Of a stretch of 64,000 nt of DNA, positions 26,642-35,019 are shown piece by piece. Position 1 is the stretch's first letter. Each line of letters opens with the position of its first letter. The position numbers and the translations under genes are program-made. The notes beneath the pieces are model-generated. The model was not told where the DNA came from. It ran no database searches and saw nothing but the letters and a program-made list of their open reading frames with translations. The DNA is taken from positions 62,001 through 126,000 of the forward strand of contig NZ_CP118964.1 in NCBI RefSeq assembly GCF_029024105.1. The letters are read 5' to 3'. This DNA comes from Acinetobacter lwoffii. GTDB taxonomy: Bacteria; Pseudomonadota; Gammaproteobacteria; Pseudomonadales; Moraxellaceae.

Positions 26642-29600
26642 CTAAATTTTCTCAAACAAGTTCATCACGTCATTTTCCGTCAGTTTCGCTTCGCCCTCAT
26701 GATCGGTACTTAGAATAGACTGTGCCAGTTCTGCTTTATTTTGCTGTAAGGCAAGAATTTTTTCTTCTATGCTTTTATTGGTAATCAGCTTATACACAAA
26801 TACTGGCTTGTCCTGTCCAATCCGCCATGCACGATCTGAAGCTTGATCTTCAGCAGCAGGGTTCCACCATGGATCATAGTGAATGACCGTATCTGCGGCA
26901 GTTAGATTCAGACCGACCCCTCCTGCTTTCAGACTGATTAAAAATACTGGCACTTGTCCAGACTGAAATGCTGTAATGACTTCATCTCGCTTTTTGGTCT
27001 TTCCAGTCAGCTTCACATAGCCAATTTCTGCGTGATGGAGCTGTTGCTCAATCAGTTCCAACATTGAGGTAAACTGAGAGAAGATCAGAATTTTTCGCCC
27101 CTCCTCCACCATTGGAACGACCATATCCATCAACTGTTCAAGTTTGGCAGAGTGTGCCTGCCCGGTTTTCACTGAATCCAGCTTTAGTAAGCTAGGATGG
27201 CAGCACACCTGACGTAGCTTCAGTAAGGCATCTAAAATTTGAATTTGACTACGTTTAAAGCCTTTTTCTGCCACAATTTTCTGAATATTTTCCTGCATCG
27301 TGGCACGAACAGCCTCATATAACTTGGATTGCTGGTCATTCATATCAATATTGACTTCAATCGTAGTTTTTTCTGGCAATTCTTTGGCTACGTCAGTTTT
27401 CAAGCGACGTAAAATGAAGGGCTTAATCCGGTTGACCAGCTTTTGCCTTAACTGCTGATCACCGCGTTTTTCAATCGGATGACGGTACTTTTTATTAAAA
27501 ATTTCTTGTGAATATAAAAATCCTGGCATCAGGAAATAAAATAGTGCCCACAGTTCACCCAAATGATTTTCCATCGGGGTACCTGTTAGACACAAACGAT
27601 GTCGTGCTTTTAATTGGCGTACTACCTGTGCAGCTTTGGCACGCGGATTTTTGATATTCTGCGCCTCATCCAAAATGAGTTGATGATATTCATATTGCTT
27701 TAGTTGTTCTTCATCTCTCGCTAGAAGCGGATAGGTGGTTAACACAATATCATAGTGCGGAATCTGCTCAAAATTCTGATGGCGGTCGGGCCCCTGTAGC
27801 AGCAATACCTTGAGCTCAGGGGTAAATTTCTCCGCTTCTTTGAACCAGTTATGCATCAGCGATGTGGGTGCAACAATTAAGGCGGGACTGTCCTGCAAAT
27901 ATCCAGCCTGCTTTTCCATGAGTAAATGGGCTAAAGTTTGTGCTGTTTTCCCCAAGCCCATATCATCTGCCAGAATCCCGCCATGCTGGGTTTCCCTTAA
28001 AAACTGTAACCAGCCTAAGCCCTGCTGCTGGTATGGACGCAACTCCCCCTGAAAACCTTGTGGTGTCGGCAGTTGTTGCTGATAGCCTTGTTTGAATTTC
28101 TGTACAAATTGCTGCAGGCGATCACTGACCTGCCATGTCATCCCAAGATTATGCTGCAATTCTAATAATTGACTCGCATCATAGCGATCAATACTACGCT
28201 CTTCTTGCTGTAAAATGCTCTGCAGATGTAACAATACCGGCTTAATATCCCTAGCGGATAGAGCCAAATCAGGTTGATCAACTGCAGTTTTCACGGTGAA
28301 AATTTGACTGTCATGCAGATGACTAAAAATCCGTGGATCAAGTAAATCAGGATTTACTCGCACCAAAGCTACGAGCGCATCAAGCAAATTATAAGAATTA
28401 CCTGCACTGTCTTGAACCGTCGCCCCGATATTGAACCAGTCCTGCTGACCTTCAGATTCAGTGATAGAAATATTTAAATTTTCGACATATTGCAGGTTAA
28501 AGGGGCTGTTTTCCAGATGCTCTATCTGCCAGCCCATCAACTCAATTTGATTGATGGGCATGAGCTGTTTGATCCAGTCTCCATAGAAAGCAAAAACCAT
28601 AGAATCAAGACGTTGTTTATCCAGTTTTAATTGCTGGTCATAACTAAGATCTTTCACCCACTTCAGTGATTCGACCAATAGCTGTAAACGCTGGATTGAC
28701 TGTTGTTCCTGAACTAAGTCCCGAAGCTGTCGCACCATTTTGCCATGCTGTTCACCAATAAAACTGTCACCTGATGTACCTGCTTTAATTCGCCCACCTG
28801 CATAGGAGAATTCAATTTCAGCACAAACAGACTCTTCCCATTTCCAATCAAATTTATCTGAAACACCGAAGCGTAAAATTGGCTGGGGACTACCCTCAAA
28901 GACATCAATATGCTGAATAAACTCGGGTTGAGGCAGATTTTTCACATCTGAATATTGATGAGTCAGTTTCTCAAACTCTGGCAAGAGCTTAGCTGGAAGA
29001 TCAGGCATCTGTAAAAAATGGTACAGAAGATTTGCCGTATATTCACCATATAACTGGCCCACCGTGTTCTGTTGAATATCCACATAACATGGTGGATGGC
29101 TCGCGAGAATCTGAATATGAGGATTTGATTTTAAATCGAGTCGAATATCACCATTGACCAATTCAATGTTTAAATGCTCTGTCTGTTTGTTTACACCTTG
29201 TTGCCAGATCAGTTCGATGTGATAGCCTTGTTCTGACCATTGAAGTGCAGTATGGCTCTTTTTTTTCCAGTACACATCGCCACTTTGAATAAAAGATTTG
29301 AAATGCTCCAATAAAATGCTTGAGATATCAAGATTGCTTTGATAAAAGCGTTCGTCGCTGTTTATTTTGGCGTAATAATAAATCTGGTTAAATAATTGTC
29401 GTTTTTGTTCAGGTAAAGTCAGATGCTTTCTGGTGATATTTTCATATTGGGTATAATAACTTTCCCCTGCAATTGAGCCGTTCTTATTGCGTCTGGCTTT
29501 CTGAACATCAACTGTCAATTTCTTTAAGCTGACCGACTGATCTAGCAGGTAAATTAAATAATTGTTTGTTTTGACAGATTGCTCTGGTTCAGTCTGTTGC

Positions 29601-29989
29601 AAATACCGTTTAAAATCATTCAACCAGCGCTGCGCCTGATCATCCCCCCATCGGCGTTTTGCGATTCCCTGCGGAGATTGAGATTCAGCATAACGCTGTT
29701 GAAATTCCTGACGATATTCTTGAAAGAATAACCGCGCTAAAGCAGCAGCATGTTTACAGTTATATCCAACTGGACAAGTGCAGTCATCATCGATTAAACG
29801 GTCTTTTTTAAGATTATAGGTAATCGCGGTATCGTAATAATCTGTCCCTTCAATTTGAGCATACATCGTGACATCATCATTTTCCTCAAAGAACTCAATC
29901 GTTTCCCTATCAATGTGTTTAGCATAGCTCAGACTGCGATGAAGAGTTGGATTACTAAAGTGAGATAGAAAATTGATCAATGAGGACAT
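26642..29989 (-). CDS. SWIM zinc-finger SNF2-family helicase
   Basis: 1115 aa. A SWIM finger lies at residues 70-80 (CTCPVGYNCKH), then about 570 residues of lower conservation, then a SNF2 ATPase: ADDMGLGKTAQT (Walker A, about 676), LDEAQNIKN (motif II, about 773), LTGTPMENHLGELW, and helicase C with QFTSMLEL, LKAGGVGLNLTAADTV and DRAWRIGQ. Such proteins translocate on double-stranded DNA and remodel protein-DNA complexes; the bacterial role is poorly known, and relatives occur both as housekeeping genes and in defence islands. It converges with hipA. Start MSSLINFLSH is the first in frame. Confidence 0.9.
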   Translation of the reverse strand: MSSLINFLSHFSNPTLHRSLSYAKHIDRETIEFFEENDDVTMYAQIEGTDYYDTAITYNLKKDRLIDDDCTCPVGYNCKHAAALARLFFQEYRQEFQQRYAESQSPQGIAKRRWGDDQAQRWLNDFKRYLQQTEPEQSVKTNNYLIYLLDQSVSLKKLTVDVQKARRNKNGSIAGESYYTQYENITRKHLTLPEQKRQLFNQIYYYAKINSDERFYQSNLDISSILLEHFKSFIQSGDVYWKKKSHTALQWSEQGYHIELIWQQGVNKQTEHLNIELVNGDIRLDLKSNPHIQILASHPPCYVDIQQNTVGQLYGEYTANLLYHFLQMPDLPAKLLPEFEKLTHQYSDVKNLPQPEFIQHIDVFEGSPQPILRFGVSDKFDWKWEESVCAEIEFSYAGGRIKAGTSGDSFIGEQHGKMVRQLRDLVQEQQSIQRLQLLVESLKWVKDLSYDQQLKLDKQRLDSMVFAFYGDWIKQLMPINQIELMGWQIEHLENSPFNLQYVENLNISITESEGQQDWFNIGATVQDSAGNSYNLLDALVALVRVNPDLLDPRIFSHLHDSQIFTVKTAVDQPDLALSARDIKPVLLHLQSILQQEERSIDRYDASQLLELQHNLGMTWQVSDRLQQFVQKFKQGYQQQLPTPQGFQGELRPYQQQGLGWLQFLRETQHGGILADDMGLGKTAQTLAHLLMEKQAGYLQDSPALIVAPTSLMHNWFKEAEKFTPELKVLLLQGPDRHQNFEQIPHYDIVLTTYPLLARDEEQLKQYEYHQLILDEAQNIKNPRAKAAQVVRQLKARHRLCLTGTPMENHLGELWALFYFLMPGFLYSQEIFNKKYRHPIEKRGDQQLRQKLVNRIKPFILRRLKTDVAKELPEKTTIEVNIDMNDQQSKLYEAVRATMQENIQKIVAEKGFKRSQIQILDALLKLRQVCCHPSLLKLDSVKTGQAHSAKLEQLMDMVVPMVEEGRKILIFSQFTSMLELIEQQLHHAEIGYVKLTGKTKKRDEVITAFQSGQVPVFLISLKAGGVGLNLTAADTVIHYDPWWNPAAEDQASDRAWRIGQDKPVFVYKLITNKSIEEKILALQQNKAELAQSILSTDHEGEAKLTENDVMNLFEKI

Positions 29990-30102
29990 AATTACCAGAC
30001 ACCAAAATGTTTATACAATTATAACGGACAAAGCTGTCATTTCAGAACAGTAGCCGAACTGCTCAACCTGAGCACAGATTCGACTCACTCAATAGGAATA
30101 TT

Positions 30103-30249
30103 GTGAATAAAGACAATCAAATTCGAGAAGTTAAACAGTTCATTGAGATCGAAAATATCCTGATAGAAAGTGATCATTTCTTCACAACAGTTAATTTTAA
30201 ACCAAATGGGGTCAAAAGTTTTAGCATTGTTTCTATGTGTGATTCATAG
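30103..30249 (+). pseudogene. Unknown small gene cut by the IS481 copy
   Basis: From GTG at 30103 (AGGA 9 bp upstream), 48 codons: VNKDNQIREVKQFIEIENIL, then IESDHFFTTVNF. The frame enters the IS481 end at about 30238 and stops inside it, so the 3' part is displaced. No family recognised. The stretch 30187-30208 resembles 31286-31307 on the other side of the IS (19 of 22 bases). Confidence 0.4.
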
Positions 30250-31255
30250 AGATCATTTCAATTTAGCGATCTCTAGATCCATCTTGTAATTGGCATGTTG
30301 AATCCGTTCATTTGAGGGGTCGTATTGCTTCTGGACTTCATCTAAGAAAGGAGTTTCTTCACATAATTCAAAGTACCTTTCCATCGGTGTTTTACCTTTC
30401 AAAGCCGAATGTGGTCTCATCCAGTTATAGTAATGCTGCCATTCGGCTAGCTTGTCTTGGATATCCTCAGAATCGATATCTACAGTAGCGTAGAACTCAG
30501 ATTTATCAGTTTTTTGTGAACGCTCTACCTTGCCATTCAGATGAGGTGAACCTGGTTTATTTGGCCTAAATTTGATTCCATGCTGCATCATTTTTTTCTG
30601 TACTTTTTCAGCAAAGAATTCCCGCCCACGATCGGTCTGTATTCGCTGTATGGGAAAAGGCATTTCTTCAATTACGCAGTCTAAAAAGTCGAGAGTATTC
30701 GCTGCTGTTCGGCGTTTATATATCCTTAAAACGCGATATCGTGTGCAGTCATCGATAGATGTGTACTGATATAGTCCTGGACCCAGTTTACAGGTATCCA
30801 TTTGAATTCTATCGCCTGGTAATGGGCGTTCATAACGAATGAAATCTGCTTTACGACGGAATTTTTTAATCGGTTTGACTTGATGGGTGGATAGTACTTT
30901 ATGGATAGTCGCTAAGGACAACGAGACTCCGTGCAGCCTCATCAATTCTGTTTGCAAACGTCGAGCACCAAAATTTCTAGCTGAGCGCATTTCTAATATT
31001 AAGGCTTCTAGCTCAGCATTGATTTTAGTATTTGGCGATTTTAAGGGACGTCTACTCTGGCTACTTAATCCATCAATACCTTGCTCAGAATATCGTTTCC
31101 ACCACTTGCGTAACGTTGGTCTAGAAATGCCACATCTCCGACAAACTAGGCCAGCATCATTAGTCTCTTCAAATAATTTAACTCATACGAGTCTTTGTTG
31201 AATTTCTCTGTTCATAGACACCCATTATATTGAAATAATGTCTATGAATAAAATA
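30238..31255 (-). mobile_element. IS481-family insertion sequence, about 1.0 kb
   Basis: The left end from 30238 (TGTGATTCATAGAGATCATT) and the inverse of the right end near 31255 (TATTTTATTCATAGACATTA) form an imperfect terminal repeat. One transposase gene on the minus strand, carrying a nonsense codon. Exact ends are uncertain by a few bases, and no target duplication was identified. Confidence 0.75.
30253..31215 (-). pseudogene. IS481-family transposase with early stop
   Basis: From the ATG at 31215 the frame covers 320 codons: a helix-turn-helix (CRRCGISRPTLRKWW), then the DDE integrase core with IQMDTCKLG, YTSIDDCTRYRV, QTDRGREF and PGSPHLNGKVERS. Codon 11 is TGA (31183-31185), probably from a Trp codon TGG. 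Translation could restart at 30990, giving a 245-aa protein with the catalytic core but no HTH. Core acids Asp, Asp and Glu look intact. Confidence 0.85.
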
Positions 31256-31268
31256 CTTAAATAAAAAT

Positions 31269-31307
31269 TCTCCGACAAACTCAGTACGGTTAATTTTTAT
31301 CCAAATG
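31269..31307. repeat. Dispersed repeat, copy 2
   Basis: 31269-31291 repeats the 23-bp element at 16070-16092 with two mismatches. Its continuation to 31307 resembles 30187-30208 on the far side of the IS481 copy. Meaning open; possibly a former IS end. Confidence 0.5.
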
Positions 31308-31318
31308 AGTTTTCAAAA

Positions 31319-32410
31319 TTATGCTTCATCCATAATCCATTCTTTAAAAAGAGCATCCTCGATTTCATAAGTACCATTTTCTGGTTTAAAAATAATTTGT
31401 TTTTTTGATAAAGAACGTAGGGCCGATTGAATACTTGATACCGCAATGTTATCTACACCAATGGAATCAGCCAGATGTTGTCTAAATTGACTACTATAAA
31501 GTTCAACTTGTGATTCCGCTATGGCTTTTAAAATTAGCTGTTCTAATAACTTAAACTCTCCCCATAATCCCGAAAAGTCACGATGCCCCATTGTATCGGC
31601 TATAAGCTGTTCCTTGGCAAAATCTATAGCCAGCATTGGGTTTAAGGCTAAACGCTCCACTAATGATCTTGCTAGTTGAGGACTTTGCTTCATATCTAAA
31701 AAAGCGTGCCATAAAATTTCTTTATTCAAACTACGTCCTGTTGTCTGATTAAATACATCTGCCAGATGATCTGTAAATGCTTTTGTTAGATTTGGAAAAG
31801 GTAAATTCTGTCCATAATGAAAAAAGGGAGCACTACTCACAGAAAACATTTGTCTCAGGCCTTCTCGACTTGAACCAGTAAAAACTACCTTTATTGTTTC
31901 TTTATGCATATCTAAAGCGGTACGTAAACTGGCAATCGTGGTTTTATATTTTGAACTAGCTAAAGCCTGAATCTCATCAAGTAACAGTAAAATAGGTTTC
32001 CCCTGCTGAGCCAGTTTAGTAATGCTAGACAAAATACTGGAATTCACTTGTCCTTGTAGAAGTGTCACTTCAGCTTTTACCCCTGCCACCTCTGTACTTA
32101 AAGAACCAATATTTTTAATCCAATGTGTGGCTTTCCCCATTAAGCCATTTTGTTTTGAAAACTCATCAAGAGCTTTTACAAACTGCCCTTCACTATGCAG
32201 GCCTGCATCTAAAAAACTGAAATAAAAAACGCGCCATCCAAGCTGTTCTGCTAGGGGCGTAATATCTTTTCGTAAAAATTCAGTTTTTCCCATCCGGCGT
32301 GGGGCAAAAAAAGTCAGAGAACTAGCTAGTCCAGTCTCAAACATGCCTAAAATTTGTTTCGCCAGTTCGGTACGTGGAAAGTGCCAAGGGTCATTGGAGA
32401 TGGTCATCAT
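31319..32410 (-). CDS. AAA-type ATPase with winged-helix tail
   Basis: 363 aa P-loop ATPase. Walker A in FFAPRRMGKTEFL (about residue 40), Walker B in PILLLLDEIQAL (about 145), sensor-like VVFTGSSREGLRQMF; the C-terminal ~100 residues (VSSIQSALRSLSKKQIIF, then a short YEIED) look like a winged helix. This layout is shared by ExeA-like and STAND-like archaeal ATPases whose roles in bacteria include NTP-dependent switches; no function can be assigned. Divergent from the second hipB, with TAGATT repeats between them. Start may be the first or second Met (32410 or 32407). Confidence 0.75.
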   Translation of the reverse strand: MMTISNDPWHFPRTELAKQILGMFETGLASSLTFFAPRRMGKTEFLRKDITPLAEQLGWRVFYFSFLDAGLHSEGQFVKALDEFSKQNGLMGKATHWIKNIGSLSTEVAGVKAEVTLLQGQVNSSILSSITKLAQQGKPILLLLDEIQALASSKYKTTIASLRTALDMHKETIKVVFTGSSREGLRQMFSVSSAPFFHYGQNLPFPNLTKAFTDHLADVFNQTTGRSLNKEILWHAFLDMKQSPQLARSLVERLALNPMLAIDFAKEQLIADTMGHRDFSGLWGEFKLLEQLILKAIAESQVELYSSQFRQHLADSIGVDNIAVSSIQSALRSLSKKQIIFKPENGTYEIEDALFKEWIMDEA

Positions 32411-32443
32411 TTTAATTACTCGGCAATGATTTATTTATTACCA

Positions 32444-32510
32444 TAGATTGTATTAGATTCCATTAGATTGTAAATGTCTAATTAGATTTCTTTAATCTAA
32501 TAGGATCTAA
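32444..32510. promoter_or_regulatory. TAGATT repeat cluster between ATPase and hipB2
   Basis: TAGATT occurs at 32444, 32454 and 32464, exactly 10 bp (one helical turn) apart, then at 32483. An inverted AATCTA follows at 32494, with GATCTA at 32504. TTAGATT-N5-AATCTAA at 32482-32500 is a perfect palindrome. The cluster lies between divergent starts, a good place for an operator of the HipB-like protein. Confidence 0.65.
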
Positions 32511-32587
32511 TCAGGCCAATAAAGCACCTTCTTACCGATCAACTGTTTATTTTATAACTCCATTATTTTGTGGTTTAATAGACATAT

Positions 32588-32911
32588 ATGGACATAAGAC
32601 CCGATATTATGGATTTAAAATTCAGAAAACCTGAAGAAGTTGTTGGATTATTATGTGAGAGGCTTCGTAAAGAACGACTTTATCTGGAAATGACTCAGGC
32701 AGATGTTGCTGCACGTGCTGGTATTGGTGTGAATACAGTATCCAATCTGGAAGCAGGTCGAAATGTTTCATTTGAAAATTTAGTACGCGTTGCCATGGTC
32801 CTAGGCCGATTACAAGAATTAGAGGAACTCTTCAAACCTAATTTAAACAGTGTAGATGATATTCTTCGCTATGAGAGCAATACGGCTCGCCAACGTATCA
32901 AAAGGAAATAA
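32588..32911 (+). CDS. HipB-like Xre antitoxin, second copy
   Basis: 107 aa. Helix-turn-helix at about residues 25-80 (TQADVAARAGIGVNTVSNLE, then AGRNVSFENLVRVAMVLG), with a C-terminal tail (VDDILRYESNTARQRIKRK) as in antitoxins of the second HipA subtype. A hipA start follows 4 bp after its stop, but that gene is broken, so this is an antitoxin without a working toxin. It may still regulate the divergent ATPase through the TAGATT cluster. ATG at 32588 used; another in frame at 32609 is possible. Confidence 0.85.
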   Translation: MDIRPDIMDLKFRKPEEVVGLLCERLRKERLYLEMTQADVAARAGIGVNTVSNLEAGRNVSFENLVRVAMVLGRLQELEELFKPNLNSVDDILRYESNTARQRIKRK

Positions 32912-32915
32912 ATCC

Positions 32916-33168
32916 ATGCTCAAAAAACTTAATGTTTACTACAATGGATGGGGTGAATATTGGCTTTAGGGTACACTGGTCTCCTCAACAGCAATCACAG
33001 GTCGACCATTAATTGCCTTTGAATACAGTGCTGAAGCGATCCGTAAAGGTTTAGAGCTTTCCTCTTACCTACTTCCATTAAAAGGTGACCCATTAAGAAA
33101 AAACTTTCCTACACAGCAAATGGGATTACCAAGTCATATATATGATGCATCACCCGATGGCTGGGTGT
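32916..33168 (+). pseudogene. HipA-family toxin, N-terminal fragment
   Basis: Starts MLKKLNVYYNGWGEYWL, then TAG at 32967-32969 where relatives have Trp, then continues in frame TLVSSTAITGRPLIAFEYS, GLELSSYLLPL and IYDASPDGW before homology stops at about 33168. These phrases belong to the HipA subtype that also contains FNxVFxNRDDH and GPGGxHxMDxMGE, the phrases found in the C-terminal fragment at 9880-10251. About 85 of ~400 residues remain here. It follows hipB2 after 4 bp. Confidence 0.8.
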
Positions 33169-33171
33169 GCT

Positions 33172-33270
33172 CCAGAATTTTGGTGGCTATTCAGTCCATC
33201 ATTACTTACATTCCAACTCTCTAGTTTTCCAACTAGCCCAGGTTATAATAATGGCCACCCAAAATACGAT
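33172..33270. repeat. About 100-bp inverted-repeat unit
   Basis: The left arm AGAATTTTGGTGGCTATT (33174 on) and the inverse of the right arm, ATTTTGGGTGGCCATTAT (ending about 33267), are similar. The unit sits exactly where hipA homology ends. It may be a tiny non-autonomous IS derivative or the fused ends of a deleted IS. Confidence 0.4.
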
Positions 33271-33279
33271 TGATCTATT

Positions 33280-33516
33280 ATGAACAACTCCAATGACCCT
33301 TTACACGGCAAAAAACTTGCTGACATTTTGGATGAATTATTGGATTACTACGGTGGCTTTGAAGGTTTAAGTCGTAAAATTGAAATTAGATGTTTTTGCA
33401 TAGACCCAAGTGTTAAATCATCATTGCGATTCTTGCGTACCACACCATGGGCACGTGAAAAAGTAGAAAGCTTATATTTGTACGTCTTACGCCAAAAGGC
33501 AAAACAGAAACCGTAG
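33280..33516 (+). CDS. VF530-family (DUF2132) small protein
   Basis: 78 aa. Conserved core DPLHGKKLADILDELLDYYG, IRCFCIDPSVKSSLRFLR and TPWAREKVESLY matches the VF530/DUF2132 family, small helical proteins with a fold suggesting nucleic-acid binding, of unknown role. Found in many gammaproteobacterial chromosomes, so it probably marks the return to core DNA after the accessory island. Starts 10 bp after the inverted-repeat unit. Confidence 0.85.
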   Translation: MNNSNDPLHGKKLADILDELLDYYGGFEGLSRKIEIRCFCIDPSVKSSLRFLRTTPWAREKVESLYLYVLRQKAKQKP

Positions 33517-33870
33517 CCCCAGGCAACACCCCCTCTCATTATAAAATTATACCAGTCAGTAAAACACCTTTAGATTAAGCATGTGTATGTTGGTTATTAT
33601 TGTTGATTATCACAATAAATTAGTGACCAAAAATCAAAGTACCCCACCCTACCTTAAATTACACCACACAAAATAAAAACTCTATATAACTGTTATATAT
33701 AGAGTTTATTAAAATACCAATTATGTTATTTAGTGTATTTTATGTCGGTGACTCTTGCCAAGGTTGGTTTTTTTCAAAAGGAAGCTTTGTTTACCCAAAT
33801 TATTTAGATAAGAATCTCTTTTTCCAAAGGAAAGTTGGCAAAGCCTTAGTAATGTGAGTAATTAAATCGC
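33517..33870. other. Intergenic region, with hairpin at 33677-33707
   Basis: No gene. A hairpin AAACTCTATATAAC / GTTATATATAGAGTTT at 33677-33707 could serve as a bidirectional terminator between the VF530 gene (plus) and lldD (minus). Confidence 0.5.
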
Positions 33871-35016
33871 TTACTCTTTCTCTAGTTTGACCAGGCAATC
33901 CGATGTAATATCTGCAATGGTTCTTGCACCAGTCAATGTCATTGCCACACGCATTTCTTTCTCAATCAAATCTAGTAAATTACTTACCCCAGAACCGCCG
34001 GCAGCACCAAGTGCGTATACAAATGCACGACCAAGCATACAAATATCTGCACCCATAGCCAACATACGTACCACATCAAGACCGTTACGAATCCCTGAAT
34101 CTGCTAAAATTTTGATGTCACCTTTGACCGCACTTGCAATTGAAGGAAGCGCACGAGCAGAAGACAAAACACCATCAAGCTGACGACCACCGTGATTGGA
34201 GACCACAATTCCATCTGCTCCGAAACGTACCGCATCCTTGGCATCCTCAGGATCTAAAATCCCCTTAATAACCATGGGACCCTCCCAATAATCACGAATC
34301 CACTCAAGATCTTTCCAAGAAATTGAAGGGTCAAAGTTATTTCCCAGCCAACCGATATAATCTTCCAGACCTGTCGGCTTACCTAAATATTTCGAAATGT
34401 TACCCAAATCATGCGGACGACCCAATAAACCGACATTCCAAGCCCAGTGTGGGTGCATACACGATTGCATATAACGACGTATTGCAGCATTTTTACCACT
34501 CATTCCTGAATGTGCATCACGATAACGCGCACCTGGAACAGGCATATCGACTGTGAATACTAAGGTAGAACAGCCTGCGGCTTTAGCACGTTCCAAGGCA
34601 TTTTTCATAAAACCACGGTCACGTAGTACATACAGTTGAAACCACATCGGACGTTGAATCGCAGGTGCCACTTCTTCAATTGGACAAACTGAAACTGTTG
34701 ATAAGGTAAATGGAATGCCCTTTTTATCTGCGGCAACCGCGGCTTGAACTTCACCACGACGCGCATACATACCCGTTAGACCTACAGGTGACAATGCCAC
34801 TGGCAACGCCAAATTTTCACCAAACAATTGCGTTTCTAAGCTCAGCTCAGACATGTCATTTAACACACGTTGACGTAAAGCGATTTTTGATAAATCGTCT
34901 ACATTACGCTTTAAAGTATATTCCGCATAGGCACCACCATCGATGTATTCAAATAAAAATGGCGGTAAACGACGTTTCGCAGCTTCACGATAGTCATTTG
35001 CAGAAGAAATAATCAT
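33871..35016 (-). CDS. lldD: L-lactate dehydrogenase, FMN-dependent
   Basis: Membrane-associated flavoenzyme, 381 aa, oxidising L-lactate to pyruvate and feeding electrons to the quinone pool. Alpha-hydroxyacid oxidase family: N-terminal YREAAKRRLPPFLFEYIDGG, LPVALSPVGLTGMYAR, WFQLYVLRDR, and the active site VSNHGGRQLDG with catalytic His and Arg, then FMN phosphate binding in ADSGIRNGLDVV and MLGRAFVYAL. Full length. Last gene of lldP-lldR-lldD, with 3 bp between lldR and lldD. Confidence 0.96.
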   Translation of the reverse strand: MIISSANDYREAAKRRLPPFLFEYIDGGAYAEYTLKRNVDDLSKIALRQRVLNDMSELSLETQLFGENLALPVALSPVGLTGMYARRGEVQAAVAADKKGIPFTLSTVSVCPIEEVAPAIQRPMWFQLYVLRDRGFMKNALERAKAAGCSTLVFTVDMPVPGARYRDAHSGMSGKNAAIRRYMQSCMHPHWAWNVGLLGRPHDLGNISKYLGKPTGLEDYIGWLGNNFDPSISWKDLEWIRDYWEGPMVIKGILDPEDAKDAVRFGADGIVVSNHGGRQLDGVLSSARALPSIASAVKGDIKILADSGIRNGLDVVRMLAMGADICMLGRAFVYALGAAGGSGVSNLLDLIEKEMRVAMTLTGARTIADITSDCLVKLEKE

Positions 35017-35019
35017 AAC

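Noticed and set aside
30253..30990. A normal 245-aa transposase starting at 30990
   Set aside because: The frame continues upstream through a TGA to an ATG at 31215 with clear HTH homology, so this is the 3' part of a gene with a nonsense codon.
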